A stretch of DNA of 64,000 bases from assembly GCF_016775705.1 (NCBI RefSeq), contig NZ_CP068760.1, forward strand, positions 744,001 to 808,000, written 5' to 3'. The position numbers and the translations under genes were made by a program. Below, piece after piece: positions 36,198-45,705 of this stretch; the stretch's first letter is position 1; each line of letters opens with the position of its first letter. Origin of the DNA: Chryseobacterium cucumeris (lineage in GTDB: Bacteria > Bacteroidota > Bacteroidia > Flavobacteriales > Weeksellaceae). The notes below the pieces were generated by a model. It was not told the DNA's origin and did no database searches. It saw only the letters and a list, made by a program, of their open reading frames with translations.

Positions 36198-36560
36198 ATG
36201 AAAGCATCTGTACTGTTGAAATCATCTTTACTAACATCTTTATTTGTTATTACATCTTGTGCTACTACAAAATACAGCGAAGATATTTCAAAAAACAACT
36301 ACTCTAATCTTGAAGCCGGAAAAATATATAAAGTAACGATGAGAGATGGCTCACCAAAGCAGACCATCTTATTCAGAAACGTTGTTGGTGAAAATCTGGT
36401 AGGTACAGCCGGTAAAAAAGACAGTACAGAAGTAATTATTCCTAAAGCCAATGTGGCTGCTGTAAAAGACAGAAGAAAGGCAAGAATTGCTGCAGGAGCT
36501 ACCATCATTGGCGCAGCAGGTGTTGCCGCTATCGTACTAAGTTCTACAAGAGCTGACTAA
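36198..36560 (+). CDS. Small lipoprotein with C-terminal hydrophobic helix
   Basis: 120 residues. The signal peptide ends F-V-I-T-S-C-A-T-T, a lipobox with Cys near residue 21. The middle part K-I-Y-K-V-T-M-R-D-G-S-P-K-Q-T-I-L-F looks like a short beta domain. After a basic stretch (D-R-R-K-A-R), the protein ends in a hydrophobic Gly/Ala helix (A-G-A-T-I-I-G-A-A-G-V-A-A-I-V-L). It is probably anchored in the envelope. Function unknown; similar small bacteroidotal lipoproteins are common. A hairpin at 36620 terminates it. Confidence 0.8.
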   Translation: MKASVLLKSSLLTSLFVITSCATTKYSEDISKNNYSNLEAGKIYKVTMRDGSPKQTILFRNVVGENLVGTAGKKDSTEVIIPKANVAAVKDRRKARIAAGATIIGAAGVAAIVLSSTRAD

Positions 36561-36619
36561 AATAGATATTATCTTTTGAGACTTATTTAATATATCTTTC
36601 AAAAACTGACATATAAATG

Positions 36620-36649
36620 GCCCTAAATAAATTTTTAGGGCTATTTTTG
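36620..36649 (+). terminator. Intrinsic terminator, overlaps the apparent start of the MFS gene
   Basis: A perfect 8-base-pair stem (36620-36627 with 36634-36641) followed by TATTTTTG. The tail itself matches TAnnTTTG, so the same bases could also act as the -7 element for the MFS gene. Confidence 0.7.
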
Positions 36650-36652
36650 TTC

Positions 36653-37888
36653 ATGATTTCCTTTACCCCGTTACAAACATTACAAAATGTTGAATTCAGA
36701 AATCTTCTCACCGGGAGATTTTTTATTGTTTTAGCTTTCAGAATGCTTGCCACTTTATTAGGATGGTGGGTGTATCAATTAACAAAAGATCCTTTTTCCA
36801 TAGGCCTTATCGGACTTTCTGAGGTAATTCCTGCGGTAAGCTGTGCGTTGTATGCCGGACATGTTATTGACATGAACGAAAAAAAGAGACTGCTCCTTAT
36901 TTGTAATTATGCTTATATTTTTCTGATCGGACTTCTACTGATTCCCGCATTCTTTAATGTGGAAATGCACTTTACAGGTCATCAGATTACCTATTATATT
37001 TATGGAGTTATTTTTTTCACAGGGATAGCAAGAGCCTTTATTGGTCCTATTGTTCCTTCCATGATTCCTAAAATTGTAAAGAAAGAAAACCTTCCGAATG
37101 CAGTAACCTTAAACCAGGCAACTTTCCTCATATCTTCAGTTTGCGGCCACGCTATTGGCGGTGTTCTTATTGGGTTTATCGGGGTAAAATGGACCCTGGT
37201 TGCTATTTTAACATTAATATTTGTTGCGTCGTTATTCTTCTGGCAGCTTCACAAACAGCATTCTGAATATAAAAAGGAAACAGTAAATGTAGTGGAGAGT
37301 ATGCGTGAAGGGATTTCGTATATTTTTAAAACCAAAGAAATTCTGGGAGCGCTGTGCCTTGATATGTTTGCCGTACTTTTCGGTGGTGCGGTAGCCATGA
37401 TCCCTGTATTTGCGACTGATATTTTACAGTCGGGAGCTGAAGGTTTCGGCTTACTGAACGCTGCTTCAGATATTGGCTCCATGTGTATTATTACTATTTT
37501 GTCTATTGTTCCTCTTCGGAAAAATCAGGGAAAAATACTTCTTGCGGTTGTTACCGGATTCGGGTTATGCATCATCGGATTCGGGTTATCAAAACTCTAC
37601 TGGCTGTCTTTTATGTTTCTGGTGATGAGCGGAATGCTGGATGGGATTTCTGTGGTGATCCGCGGTACCATTGTTCAGTTAAAAACGCCTGATCATATCA
37701 GAGGACGTGTTCTGAGTGTGAATTCCATTTTCATTATGTCCAGCAATGAAATGGGGCAGTTCGAAAGCGGGCTTATGGCCAAATTACTGGGAGTAGTGCG
37801 CTCTGTTGTATTTGGCGGCTGTATGACTGTTTTAGTTGCACTGCTTGTAGGAAGCACCAATCCTAAATTGAGAAAGATGCAATATTAA
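36653..37888 (+). CDS. Major facilitator superfamily transporter
   Basis: 411 residues from the ATG at 36653. The frame opens at an ATG at 36617, but that codon abuts a terminator hairpin and the added residues are not needed; M-I-S-F-T-P-L-Q then F-R-N-L-L-T-G-R-F-F is a normal MFS start. About 11-12 hydrophobic helices are present. The loop after helix 2 has G-H-V-I-D-M-N-E-K-K-R-L-L, matching the MFS motif A (G-x-x-x-D-x-x-x-x-R/K). It resembles the MFS_3 / EntS-like drug or siderophore exporter group. The substrate is not predictable. Confidence 0.9.
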   Translation: MISFTPLQTLQNVEFRNLLTGRFFIVLAFRMLATLLGWWVYQLTKDPFSIGLIGLSEVIPAVSCALYAGHVIDMNEKKRLLLICNYAYIFLIGLLLIPAFFNVEMHFTGHQITYYIYGVIFFTGIARAFIGPIVPSMIPKIVKKENLPNAVTLNQATFLISSVCGHAIGGVLIGFIGVKWTLVAILTLIFVASLFFWQLHKQHSEYKKETVNVVESMREGISYIFKTKEILGALCLDMFAVLFGGAVAMIPVFATDILQSGAEGFGLLNAASDIGSMCIITILSIVPLRKNQGKILLAVVTGFGLCIIGFGLSKLYWLSFMFLVMSGMLDGISVVIRGTIVQLKTPDHIRGRVLSVNSIFIMSSNEMGQFESGLMAKLLGVVRSVVFGGCMTVLVALLVGSTNPKLRKMQY

Positions 37889-37950
37889 CTTATTGTTTAC
37901 CAGCCTATTTAAAATCGGATATTAAAAAAATCAAAATCCGAAATACTTAA

Positions 37951-37988
37951 AATCAGAATAGAACGTTTTCTATTCTGATTTTTGTTTT
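37951..37988 (+). terminator. Intrinsic terminator of the MFS gene
   Basis: A perfect 13-base-pair stem (AATCAGAATAGAA facing TTCTATTCTGATT) with a 4-base loop and a T-rich tail. Confidence 0.85.
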
Positions 37989-38164
37989 ATACTTGTTTTT
38001 TAAAAAATTATTAAAGAATTCAATCTCAAATATTTATTAAAACCGCTCATATATTTGCGATCTATGCATTATTGAATCCCAAAAATAAAATACCACATTT
38101 AAAACCAATACATTACTTTCATTAAATATATCCTAAAATCTTTAATTTAACGTTAATAATTTTT

Positions 38165-38172
38165 TATATTTG
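38165..38172 (+). promoter_or_regulatory. -7 promoter element (TATATTTG) of the 38192 gene
   Basis: An exact TAnnTTTG match followed by C, 19 bases before the ATG. Confidence 0.55.
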
Positions 38173-38191
38173 CTTCATAAAATATCCCCCT

Positions 38192-38797
38192 ATGACTAAA
38201 CTTTTACTAATTTTGAGCTTTCTCGTGACAGGTTCTCTGATGAATGCTCAATTTTTTTCAGATCAAACCTTACAACAAGCTGTTTTACAATTCGATAACG
38301 CTAAAACAGAAAACGATTACGATATGCTATTTTCCAAGTTTTCAGAAGCTAAAACTTCAGATAAATGGCAGGCTAATTATTATGCAGCAGCAGCATTATA
38401 TCTTAAAACGAATTTCCTTTTAAACAACAGTCCGAACAGCCCTCTTGGAGAGCCTAATGAGACTGCAAGAAAACTGGCCATGCAATCCCTTGCTTCTGAA
38501 AAGAACAATGGAGAAGTAAACCTTCTTCTTGCGCTTATTCATTTTCAGAAAATCAGAATAAAAACAGCGGCAGATCCTCAAAAGGAATTAAAGACCGTGA
38601 CAAGTTTCATGAATAAGGCAGAAATAACTTTAAAGAACAATCCAAGACTTTCCTTTCTAAAAGCTGAAATTGCTGAAAAGCAGGGAAACAAGACTGAAGC
38701 TATAAAGCTATATCAAAAAGCAGCCAAAGAATTTGAAACATCAGGCATTGCATCCAGTTCACCCAACTGGGGAAAACAACTGATCGGAACAAATTAA
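38192..38797 (+). CDS. Exported TPR-like helical protein
   Basis: 201 residues. The signal peptide ends L-M-N-A-Q (residue 20). The mature protein is alpha-helical with spaced Ala/Leu/Tyr positions like tetratricopeptide repeats. The clearest unit is near the C-terminus: L-S-F-L-K-A-E-I-A-E-K-Q-G-N-K-T-E-A-I-K-L-Y-Q-K-A. TPR proteins act as periplasmic scaffolds. No partner is indicated. It stands just before the array of T9SS adhesins but has its own promoter and no sorting domain. Confidence 0.82.
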   Translation: MTKLLLILSFLVTGSLMNAQFFSDQTLQQAVLQFDNAKTENDYDMLFSKFSEAKTSDKWQANYYAAAALYLKTNFLLNNSPNSPLGEPNETARKLAMQSLASEKNNGEVNLLLALIHFQKIRIKTAADPQKELKTVTSFMNKAEITLKNNPRLSFLKAEIAEKQGNKTEAIKLYQKAAKEFETSGIASSSPNWGKQLIGTN

Positions 38798-38936
38798 CAA
38801 TAAGTAAAATGCATGATCTCCTGAGCTAATTGGGACGATCAGTTTTTTTGTTATGAAAGATTTCGAAATTATCAGATAAAAAGAGCATTTTTAGTAATTA
38901 AACAGTTTTAATATTTGTTTTTAAAAATTAATTCTC

Positions 38937-41009
38937 ATGAAAAAAACATTACTTGTTTTCTTAATCATATTTTCACATATTTTATTTGCCCAGTCAGATT
39001 GTGGTACTGCAATGGCGGTCTGCGGTAACTCTGACATTTCATATACACCAGGCGGACACGGAGACATTGCGGAAGATCTGGGCGGATGTTTAACTTCTGA
39101 CGAAAAGTACTCGGTATGGTATTCTTTTACGATAGCTACAGGCGGAACCCTTACCTTTGAAATCATCCCTAACGACCAGAGTGATGATTATGACTTTGGT
39201 GTTTATGGGCCTGACAAATCCTGCTCAAACCTTGGTACCCCAATACGTTGTTCCTATTCCGGACTAAGTGGGAATACAGGTCTTAACATGACCTCTACAG
39301 ATCTTAGTGAAACCGCTACAGGAGACAAATGGGTAAAATACATGGATGTATTGCCTGGCCAGACTTACTATATCATTGTGAATAACCACAGAGAAACAGC
39401 TAACGGATTCAAATTATCATGGGGCGGAACGGCTACTTTATCGTCTCCGTTCACCGATCCGAATATACAGCCTCACCCATTTGTACCTCCGGGAATTCCA
39501 GGGGCTAACCCTAATGACCCAAGAGAAGTAATCATATGTTCTAATCCAGCGACTTTTGATTTTGCATCGTTATCAGCAGGAATTCTTAACGGCAATCCAA
39601 ATTTCAGCATCAGCTATCATACAAGTCAAAATGATGCCTTAACCGGCAACAACCCTCTTGTTGGTCCTCAAACGGTTACTCCTGTTGGTGTTTATTTCTA
39701 CAGTATCAATTATACTGACCCGACGAACCCTAACAGCCCTATTAATAAATGTAGACAGACCGGTAAATTTAAATTCAAAGATGGTACCATCAAGGCAACA
39801 GATGTAACGTTAACAAGCTGTAACAATAATAATGCAGGTACGGCAACTTATGACCTTACGACTGCAGATGTTTTCCCTGACCCTACGGCAACCAAGAAAT
39901 ATTATTATACTTTATACGACCTGAACAACTCAATTAATGAGATTACCAATATCTATCAATTTGTTTCTGCAGAGGGTAAAATATATGTAAAAGTAACTTC
40001 TGTATTCGGATGTAGTGATATTGCAGAAATTACCCTTAAATTCTATCCGCAAATTATTGCAAAAGATGCAGAATTAAGATCATGCTTTATTGAAGCGAAT
40101 CCTTCCACAGCCTTATTCAACCTTGATAATGCTGCTGTTATCACGCCACAGGCAGGTATCACTAAAAAATACTTTCCTTCACTAACAGATGCAATTGACG
40201 GAACCAATGAGATTTTAAATGCTAATTATATTGCACCAAGCGGTTTAGTATATGTAAGAGTGTCTGACACCAGAGGATGTTATGTAGTGGTAAAGATTGG
40301 TTTAACTGTAATTGCCCCGGTAACATCCAGTGTATTGAAAGACAAAATCATCTGTATGGAAGATACTACCACTTTGGATGCGGGACCTGGATTCAAAAGC
40401 TACGAATGGAGTACCGGAGCTACAACACAGTCTATCAAAGATGTAGGCGTAGGAGTTTACTGGGTAAAATTAAAAACAGGGGAATGTGTTGCCACTCAAA
40501 AAGTAACGGTATATCCTTCTGAACAGCCGGTAGTAACAAATGTTGATATTTCCAACACTACATTAACGATCAATGTTATTGGAGGAACTCCGGATTACCA
40601 GTACTCTATGGATAAAATTTTATGGCAGGCTTCCAATACATTCTCTAATGTAGCAAGAGGAACTTACAAAGTGTATGTAAAGGATGCTTATGACTGCGAG
40701 CCTATTGAAGTTACAGTAGTTGTTCCTAATCTTATCAATATGATTACTCCAAACGGAGATGGTATCAATGATGTTGTAGATTATTCTGCGATGGCAGACA
40801 AACAGAATCTTATTTTGAGTATCTTTGACAGATACGGAACAAAAATCCACCAGGGAGACAAATCCAATGGTTACAAATGGGATGGCCGAATTGGAGGCAA
40901 GAATATCCCAACAGGTACCTACTGGTATTCTGTAACATGGAACGAGAATGACAAGAAGAACACTCCTTTCAAGTTTTCAGGTTGGATTGTTGTAAAAAAC
41001 AGAGAATAA
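38937..41009 (+). CDS. T9SS type B sorting-domain adhesin-like protein (N-type A, C-type 1)
   Basis: 690 residues. The signal peptide ends L-F-A-Q. The N-terminal domain has S-D-C-G-T-A, S-D-I-S-Y-T-P-G and D-D-Y-D-F-G-V-Y-G, a beta-sandwich resembling pre-peptidase C-type domains. Repeated units follow with T-S-C-N-N-N-N-A-G-T-A-T-Y-D-L, then D-A-G-P-G-F-K-S-Y-E-W-S-T-G-A-T-T-Q-S-I-K. The C-terminus is a gliding-motility-associated (CHU_C, type B) T9SS domain: I-T-P-N-G-D-G-I-N-D, F-D-R-Y-G, Y-K-W-D-G, G-T-Y-W-Y. It should be exported through T9SS and held at or released from the surface. Ligand unknown. Confidence 0.92.
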   Translation: MKKTLLVFLIIFSHILFAQSDCGTAMAVCGNSDISYTPGGHGDIAEDLGGCLTSDEKYSVWYSFTIATGGTLTFEIIPNDQSDDYDFGVYGPDKSCSNLGTPIRCSYSGLSGNTGLNMTSTDLSETATGDKWVKYMDVLPGQTYYIIVNNHRETANGFKLSWGGTATLSSPFTDPNIQPHPFVPPGIPGANPNDPREVIICSNPATFDFASLSAGILNGNPNFSISYHTSQNDALTGNNPLVGPQTVTPVGVYFYSINYTDPTNPNSPINKCRQTGKFKFKDGTIKATDVTLTSCNNNNAGTATYDLTTADVFPDPTATKKYYYTLYDLNNSINEITNIYQFVSAEGKIYVKVTSVFGCSDIAEITLKFYPQIIAKDAELRSCFIEANPSTALFNLDNAAVITPQAGITKKYFPSLTDAIDGTNEILNANYIAPSGLVYVRVSDTRGCYVVVKIGLTVIAPVTSSVLKDKIICMEDTTTLDAGPGFKSYEWSTGATTQSIKDVGVGVYWVKLKTGECVATQKVTVYPSEQPVVTNVDISNTTLTINVIGGTPDYQYSMDKILWQASNTFSNVARGTYKVYVKDAYDCEPIEVTVVVPNLINMITPNGDGINDVVDYSAMADKQNLILSIFDRYGTKIHQGDKSNGYKWDGRIGGKNIPTGTYWYSVTWNENDKKNTPFKFSGWIVVKNRE

Positions 41010-41024
41010 AACACCTTAGAATAC

Positions 41025-41051
41025 AAAAAGCCGCTTTGGCGGCTTTTTCTT
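41025..41051 (+). terminator. Intrinsic terminator after the first adhesin gene
   Basis: A perfect stem AAAAAGCCGC / GCGGCTTTTT with a 4-base loop; the T run forms part of the stem and tail. Confidence 0.85.
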
Positions 41052-41112
41052 TTACAAATAGTGATAAAAATTTATTGATTTCAAGTTTGTTTAACAAAAA
41101 AAAGTTTTAACA

Positions 41113-43260
41113 ATGAAAAAAATATTACTCCTTTTTATTTTATTGATAACGCAAATGGCCTTTTCACAGTCAGATTGTGTCACAGCAATTCCCATCTGTG
41201 GTAATTCTGACATTTCATACACCCCTTCGGGCCCGGGGAATATAATAGAAATTCTTAACCAAAACGGTGGATGCCTCAGTACCAATGAAAGATATACAGT
41301 TTGGTACACTTTCACAGTATCCACACCAGGAACACTGGCATTTACAATAAAACCTAACGATCAGGATGATGATTATGATTTTGCAGTTTACGGACCAACA
41401 GCTAACGGCTGTGCTTCGTTACAGAATGCGGATCACGTTTTCATACAGCCCATAAGATGTAACTATAGCGGTACTTCAGGAGATACAGGTCTCGATCTGA
41501 CTCTTGCTCCACCAGCCGTATTCCCTACCAATCCACCAGGTGTTACATCGAGTATGAACAATGGTAAATGGAGTCCTTATATGGATGTATTGGTTGGCCA
41601 GACTTATTATCTGGTTATTGACAACTTCAGTAGATCCGTTAATGGTTTTTCTTTAGAATGGACAGGAACAGCAAGCTTAAGTTCCGCATTTAACGATCCT
41701 GTTCTTTCGCCTAACCCATTTATCGCGCCTGGTATTCCGGGAGCAGCTCCTAATGATCCTAATCAGGTAATGGTTTGTGCGCTGCCTGCCCAGTTTGATT
41801 TTACAACATTATCGGCAGCTATCATTAATGGTAACAGCCCGAACTTCAAGGTTACTTACCACAAAACAACCAACGATGCCCTTACAGGACAGAATCCTCT
41901 TACAGTAACTACTGTAGATGGAGTTACAACATATTATTACAGAATTGTGTATCAGGATCCCACCAATCCGGATAATCCTATCAACGGATGTTTCATAACC
42001 GGAAAATTCAAGTTTGTGAATGTGGGTATTTCTGCCAATTCGGCTACTTTATACTCCTGTAACAACAACGGAGCGGGTACTGCAAAATATAACTTAACAA
42101 CAGCCAATGTATTTGGAGGAACCGGAGCAACGATCAAGTATTATGAAACGGCGGCAGATATGAATGCAGATATTAATGAAATTACAGATCCTGCCAACTA
42201 TGTTTCTGCTGAATCTACCATCTATGTAAAAGTAATTTCTTCTTTCGGATGTATCGCAACTACTACCATCAGATTATTATTCTACCCATCAGTTGTACTG
42301 AAAGATGCTGTACTCCAAAACTGTTACATCGATAATGATGTGACGCGTTCGACATTTGATCTTTCCAAAGCAGATATTGGTGTACCTGTTCCAACCCCTA
42401 CCGGAACTATTATTAAGTATTACACAACAGTAGCTGATGCGAAAGCACAGACAAACCCTATTATAGCGGCATTAAACTATCTTTCAGAAAGCAAAACAGT
42501 ATATGCAAGAGTAGATAATGACAAACAGTGTTATTCAATTGCTAAAATAGACCTGGTAGTATTACCTCCTGTAAAATCAGCGGTATTAAAAGATAAAACA
42601 ATCTGTGCTGAAGCCAAAACTACCCTGGATGCAGGTCCTGGATTTGTAAGCTACGAATGGAGCACTGGTGAAACTACACAATCTATCAGCAATGTAGGTG
42701 TTGGTGCTTATTGGGTAAAGCTTCAGACCGGAAAATGCTTCACACTTCAGGAAGTACGTGTACATGCAAGCCTTCAGCCGGTGGTATCAGGAATCGAAAT
42801 TACCAACAACAATATTACTGTAACAGCTACAGGAGGAGTTCCTCCTTACCAATATTCTGTAGACGGTGTTAACTGGCAGGATTCCAATACATTCACTGGA
42901 CTTCCAAGAGGAGAAAATACGGTATATGTAAAAGATACTTATAACTGTACACCTATCCAGGTAACGATAACAGTTCCTAATCTTATTAACGCCATCACTC
43001 CGAACGGAGATAACGTAAATGATGTTATCGACTATTCAGCGTTAGCTTACAAGAAAAACCTTATCTTCATTGTATATGACAGATATGGGAATAAACTTCA
43101 TGAAGCTAAGAAATTCAATAACTTTACATGGGACGGAACTGCCTTTGGTAAGAAAATCCCAACCGGAACGTACTGGTATACGATCTCATGGAATGAAAAC
43201 AATAAAAACAATACCGAAACTAAATATTCAGGATGGGTATTGGTAAAGAATAAAGAATAA
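41113..43260 (+). CDS. T9SS type B sorting-domain adhesin-like protein (N-type A, C-type 2)
   Basis: 715 residues. The signal peptide ends M-A-F-S-Q. The N-terminal domain is paralogous to that of the 38937 protein (S-D-C-V-T-A, C-G-N-S-D-I-S-Y-T-P, D-D-Y-D-F-A-V-Y-G). The middle repeats hold Y-S-C-N-N-N-G-A-G-T-A-K-Y-N-L and D-A-G-P-G-F-V-S-Y-E-W-S-T-G. The type B sorting domain (I-T-P-N-G-D-N-V-N-D, V-Y-D-R-Y-G-N-K-L-H) is almost the same as that of 45706 and differs from that of 38937. It is a surface or secreted protein; a terminator follows. Confidence 0.92.
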   Translation: MKKILLLFILLITQMAFSQSDCVTAIPICGNSDISYTPSGPGNIIEILNQNGGCLSTNERYTVWYTFTVSTPGTLAFTIKPNDQDDDYDFAVYGPTANGCASLQNADHVFIQPIRCNYSGTSGDTGLDLTLAPPAVFPTNPPGVTSSMNNGKWSPYMDVLVGQTYYLVIDNFSRSVNGFSLEWTGTASLSSAFNDPVLSPNPFIAPGIPGAAPNDPNQVMVCALPAQFDFTTLSAAIINGNSPNFKVTYHKTTNDALTGQNPLTVTTVDGVTTYYYRIVYQDPTNPDNPINGCFITGKFKFVNVGISANSATLYSCNNNGAGTAKYNLTTANVFGGTGATIKYYETAADMNADINEITDPANYVSAESTIYVKVISSFGCIATTTIRLLFYPSVVLKDAVLQNCYIDNDVTRSTFDLSKADIGVPVPTPTGTIIKYYTTVADAKAQTNPIIAALNYLSESKTVYARVDNDKQCYSIAKIDLVVLPPVKSAVLKDKTICAEAKTTLDAGPGFVSYEWSTGETTQSISNVGVGAYWVKLQTGKCFTLQEVRVHASLQPVVSGIEITNNNITVTATGGVPPYQYSVDGVNWQDSNTFTGLPRGENTVYVKDTYNCTPIQVTITVPNLINAITPNGDNVNDVIDYSALAYKKNLIFIVYDRYGNKLHEAKKFNNFTWDGTAFGKKIPTGTYWYTISWNENNKNNTETKYSGWVLVKNKE

Positions 43261-43280
43261 GTTCTACTTCATCTTTTTTG

Positions 43281-43312
43281 AAAAATCACCTCAGACCGGG
43301 GTGATTTTTTTT
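43281..43312 (+). terminator. Intrinsic terminator after the second adhesin gene
   Basis: A perfect 10-base-pair stem (AAAAATCACC / GGTGATTTTT) with a 9-base loop and a T run. Confidence 0.85.
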
Positions 43313-43403
43313 ATCAACAAGACCAACCTCCTGTTTACAGCATTTTACGAAAGACTGCTAATAATTTGTTGAATACTATTTTTTTATTATTTTTTAAATA
43401 AAC

Positions 43404-43411
43404 TATCTTTG
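43404..43411 (+). promoter_or_regulatory. -7 promoter element (TATCTTTG) of dnaB
   Basis: An exact TAnnTTTG match followed by C, ending 4 bases before the dnaB ATG. The transcript would start at or beside the start codon (leaderless). Confidence 0.5.
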
Positions 43412-43415
43412 CACC

Positions 43416-45002
43416 ATGGCGCAGAAAGAAACATTATCATCCCTGACACACGGAAACTTTGCAAAAGAATTGTCTATTGCGGATGGAAAAATGCCTCCCA
43501 ATGCAGTGGACTTTGAAAGACTGGTTATCGGAACTTTTTTGATTGACAAAAAAGGTCTTGACCATTCCATTGACCTTCTTACCCCGGAGGTATTTTATGA
43601 CCCCAGACATCAGGTCATTTTTTCTACTATTCTAAAATTGTATGAAGGCAACCACCCGGTAGACTTAATGACAATCATTCAGGATTTAAAAAAAGAAGAC
43701 AAGCTGAGCCAGGCAGGTGGTGATCATTACATTATTGACCTCACCATGGGAGTAAGCTCATCCGCCCATATCGAATATCACGTACGTGTTATTCTTGAAA
43801 AGTATATTTTAAGAAGCCTTATCAATGTTTCTGCTAACGTAATTGATTCTTCCTACAAAGAATCTACAGATGTTTTTGAACTTCTGGACAAGGCAGAACA
43901 GTCTTTCTTTGAGATTACCAACGGAACTATCAAGAAAGGATTCGATACTGCCAACTCATTGGTAAAACAAGCTATTGACACGATTAAATCGTTAAAAGAT
44001 AAGCAGGGACTTTCCGGAGTTCCTTCAGGATTCAGAGATGTGGATAAGGAAACCGGAGGATGGCAGAATTCTGACCTCATCATTATTGCCGCCCGTCCGG
44101 CGATGGGTAAAACAGCCTTTCTTCTTTCCATGGCAAGAAATATTGCAGTAGGCCACAAAATTCCTATGGCTCTGTTCTCTCTCGAGATGGCCTCAGTACA
44201 GCTTATCACCAGAATGATTGCTTCTGAAACAAGAATTTCCTCAGAGAAACTAAGAAAAGGAACCCTGGATGATGAAGAATGGCAGAGACTATTTTCCAAT
44301 GTATCTGAACTGGAAAACGCTCCTTTATATATTGATGAAACACCTTCCCTTTCCATATTCGACTTCCGTGCAAAATGCCGAAGATTGGTGATGCAGCATG
44401 GAGTAAGACTTATCATGGTTGACTACCTTCAGCTGATGACAGCCGGTGGCGGTGGAAAAGGAGTTGGAAACCGTGAACAGGAGATCTCCATGATTTCACG
44501 TTCATTAAAAGCGATTGCAAAAGAACTTAACGTACCGGTAATTGCTCTTTCCCAGCTTTCAAGAAGTGTGGAAGCCCGTCCCGGAAAAAGACCTCAGCTT
44601 TCAGATCTGAGGGAATCCGGAGCAATTGAGCAGGATGCGGATATCGTATCTTTCATCTTCAGACCGGAGTATTATAAAATTACCGTTTGGGATAATGATG
44701 AAGAAGGACAGGAAACTTCTACTGAAAACCAGGCCGAACTTATCATTGCAAAACATAGAAATGGTGCTACAGCAGATGTCAGATTATCTTTCTTAAAACA
44801 TTTTGCCAAATTCGGTGACATTGAAGCTGCATTTGATGGTGGTGCCGGAGGAGGATATCCTTCCAACTTTGGAGAACCAAGCGGCTTTGACAAGATTAAA
44901 ACAACGATTCAGCCAGGAGCAGCATTTGATCTTCCGGACAACTCAAAACTTTCCGGTTCTTCAATGAATGATTTTGATGACGATGATGATTTCCCGTTTT
45001 AA
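43416..45002 (+). CDS. dnaB: Replicative DNA helicase
   Basis: 528 residues, with N-terminal DnaB domain (about 25-130: P-P-N-A-V-D-F-E-R-L-V-I-G, D-P-R-H-Q-V-I-F) and RecA-like ATPase domain from about 200. Walker A is A-A-R-P-A-M-G-K-T-A-F; Walker B is I-M-V-D-Y-L-Q-L-M; motif H4 is L-R-E-S-G-A-I-E-Q-D-A-D. The acidic tail ends D-D-D-D-D-F-P-F. It forms the hexameric fork helicase. It sits between surface-adhesin genes with its own promoter, so the setting is incidental. Length is normal for the phylum. Confidence 0.98.
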   Translation: MAQKETLSSLTHGNFAKELSIADGKMPPNAVDFERLVIGTFLIDKKGLDHSIDLLTPEVFYDPRHQVIFSTILKLYEGNHPVDLMTIIQDLKKEDKLSQAGGDHYIIDLTMGVSSSAHIEYHVRVILEKYILRSLINVSANVIDSSYKESTDVFELLDKAEQSFFEITNGTIKKGFDTANSLVKQAIDTIKSLKDKQGLSGVPSGFRDVDKETGGWQNSDLIIIAARPAMGKTAFLLSMARNIAVGHKIPMALFSLEMASVQLITRMIASETRISSEKLRKGTLDDEEWQRLFSNVSELENAPLYIDETPSLSIFDFRAKCRRLVMQHGVRLIMVDYLQLMTAGGGGKGVGNREQEISMISRSLKAIAKELNVPVIALSQLSRSVEARPGKRPQLSDLRESGAIEQDADIVSFIFRPEYYKITVWDNDEEGQETSTENQAELIIAKHRNGATADVRLSFLKHFAKFGDIEAAFDGGAGGGYPSNFGEPSGFDKIKTTIQPGAAFDLPDNSKLSGSSMNDFDDDDDFPF

Positions 45003-45063
45003 GAAAGACTAAAGTTTAGATCAGTTTAATTGTAGTCAATACATCCATTTTTAAAAAACAGGT

Positions 45064-45540
45064 TTGAGAATCGAAATTTATACCGACGGGGCTTGCAGCG
45101 GAAATCCGGGAAAAGGCGGATATGGAATTCTCATGCGTGTTCCTGAAAAAAATTACCAGAAAACATTTTCCAAAGGTTTTCGGAAAACGACCAACAACAG
45201 AATGGAACTTCTGGCGGTCATTACAGCATTGGAAAAACTGAAATCTACAGAAAACGATATCCACGTTTACACAGACAGCAAATATGTATCTGATGCGATC
45301 AACCAGAACTGGATTGCCGGATGGATCAAAAGAGGCTGGAAAAACGTAAAAAATCCAGATCTATGGAAAAAATTTGTAGAGCTGTATAACAAACACTCCC
45401 CAAAAATGCATTGGGTAAAAGGTCATGCCGGGCATTTTGAAAACGAGCTTTGCGACAAATTAGCCGTTGCAGCAGCGAGTTCTCCCGATCTTGAAATCGA
45501 TACTTATTTTGAAGGTTTGGACAACAATTCGTTATTTTAA
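45064..45540 (+). CDS. rnhA: Ribonuclease HI, TTG start
   Basis: 158 residues from a TTG codon at 45064; the protein begins M-R-I-E-I-Y-T-D-G-A, exactly where RNase HI should start. Catalytic residues are visible: Asp8 in Y-T-D-G-A-C-S-G-N-P-G, Glu48 in R-M-E-L-L-A, Asp71 in Y-T-D-S-K-Y-V and Asp131 in L-C-D-K-L, with His121 in K-G-H-A-G-H. It removes RNA from RNA-DNA hybrids. It follows dnaB by 61 bases on the same strand and may share its transcript. Confidence 0.96.
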   Translation: MRIEIYTDGACSGNPGKGGYGILMRVPEKNYQKTFSKGFRKTTNNRMELLAVITALEKLKSTENDIHVYTDSKYVSDAINQNWIAGWIKRGWKNVKNPDLWKKFVELYNKHSPKMHWVKGHAGHFENELCDKLAVAAASSPDLEIDTYFEGLDNNSLF

Positions 45541-45705
45541 TTTAATTAATGTAAATATTCAATAGACACTACAATATTCACCATTATCTCATAATTAGCA
45601 GTATTTTTTTAAAATATTATTAAAATTTAAGCGAAATTAACATTAAATACACATTATTTAACTGGGATTTAATATCTTTACATATTAATCTAAGTCCCAT
45701 TATAA

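Larger units (their letters stand above)
37889..38191. other. Intergenic region with terminator and downstream promoter
   Basis: 303 AT-rich bases holding the MFS terminator (37951-37988) and a -7 promoter element (38165-38172). No further coding or RNA signal is seen. Confidence 0.6.

Noticed and set aside
43853..44416. 187-codon reverse-strand frame inside dnaB
   Set aside because: Antisense shadow of a strongly conserved helicase gene; no domain.
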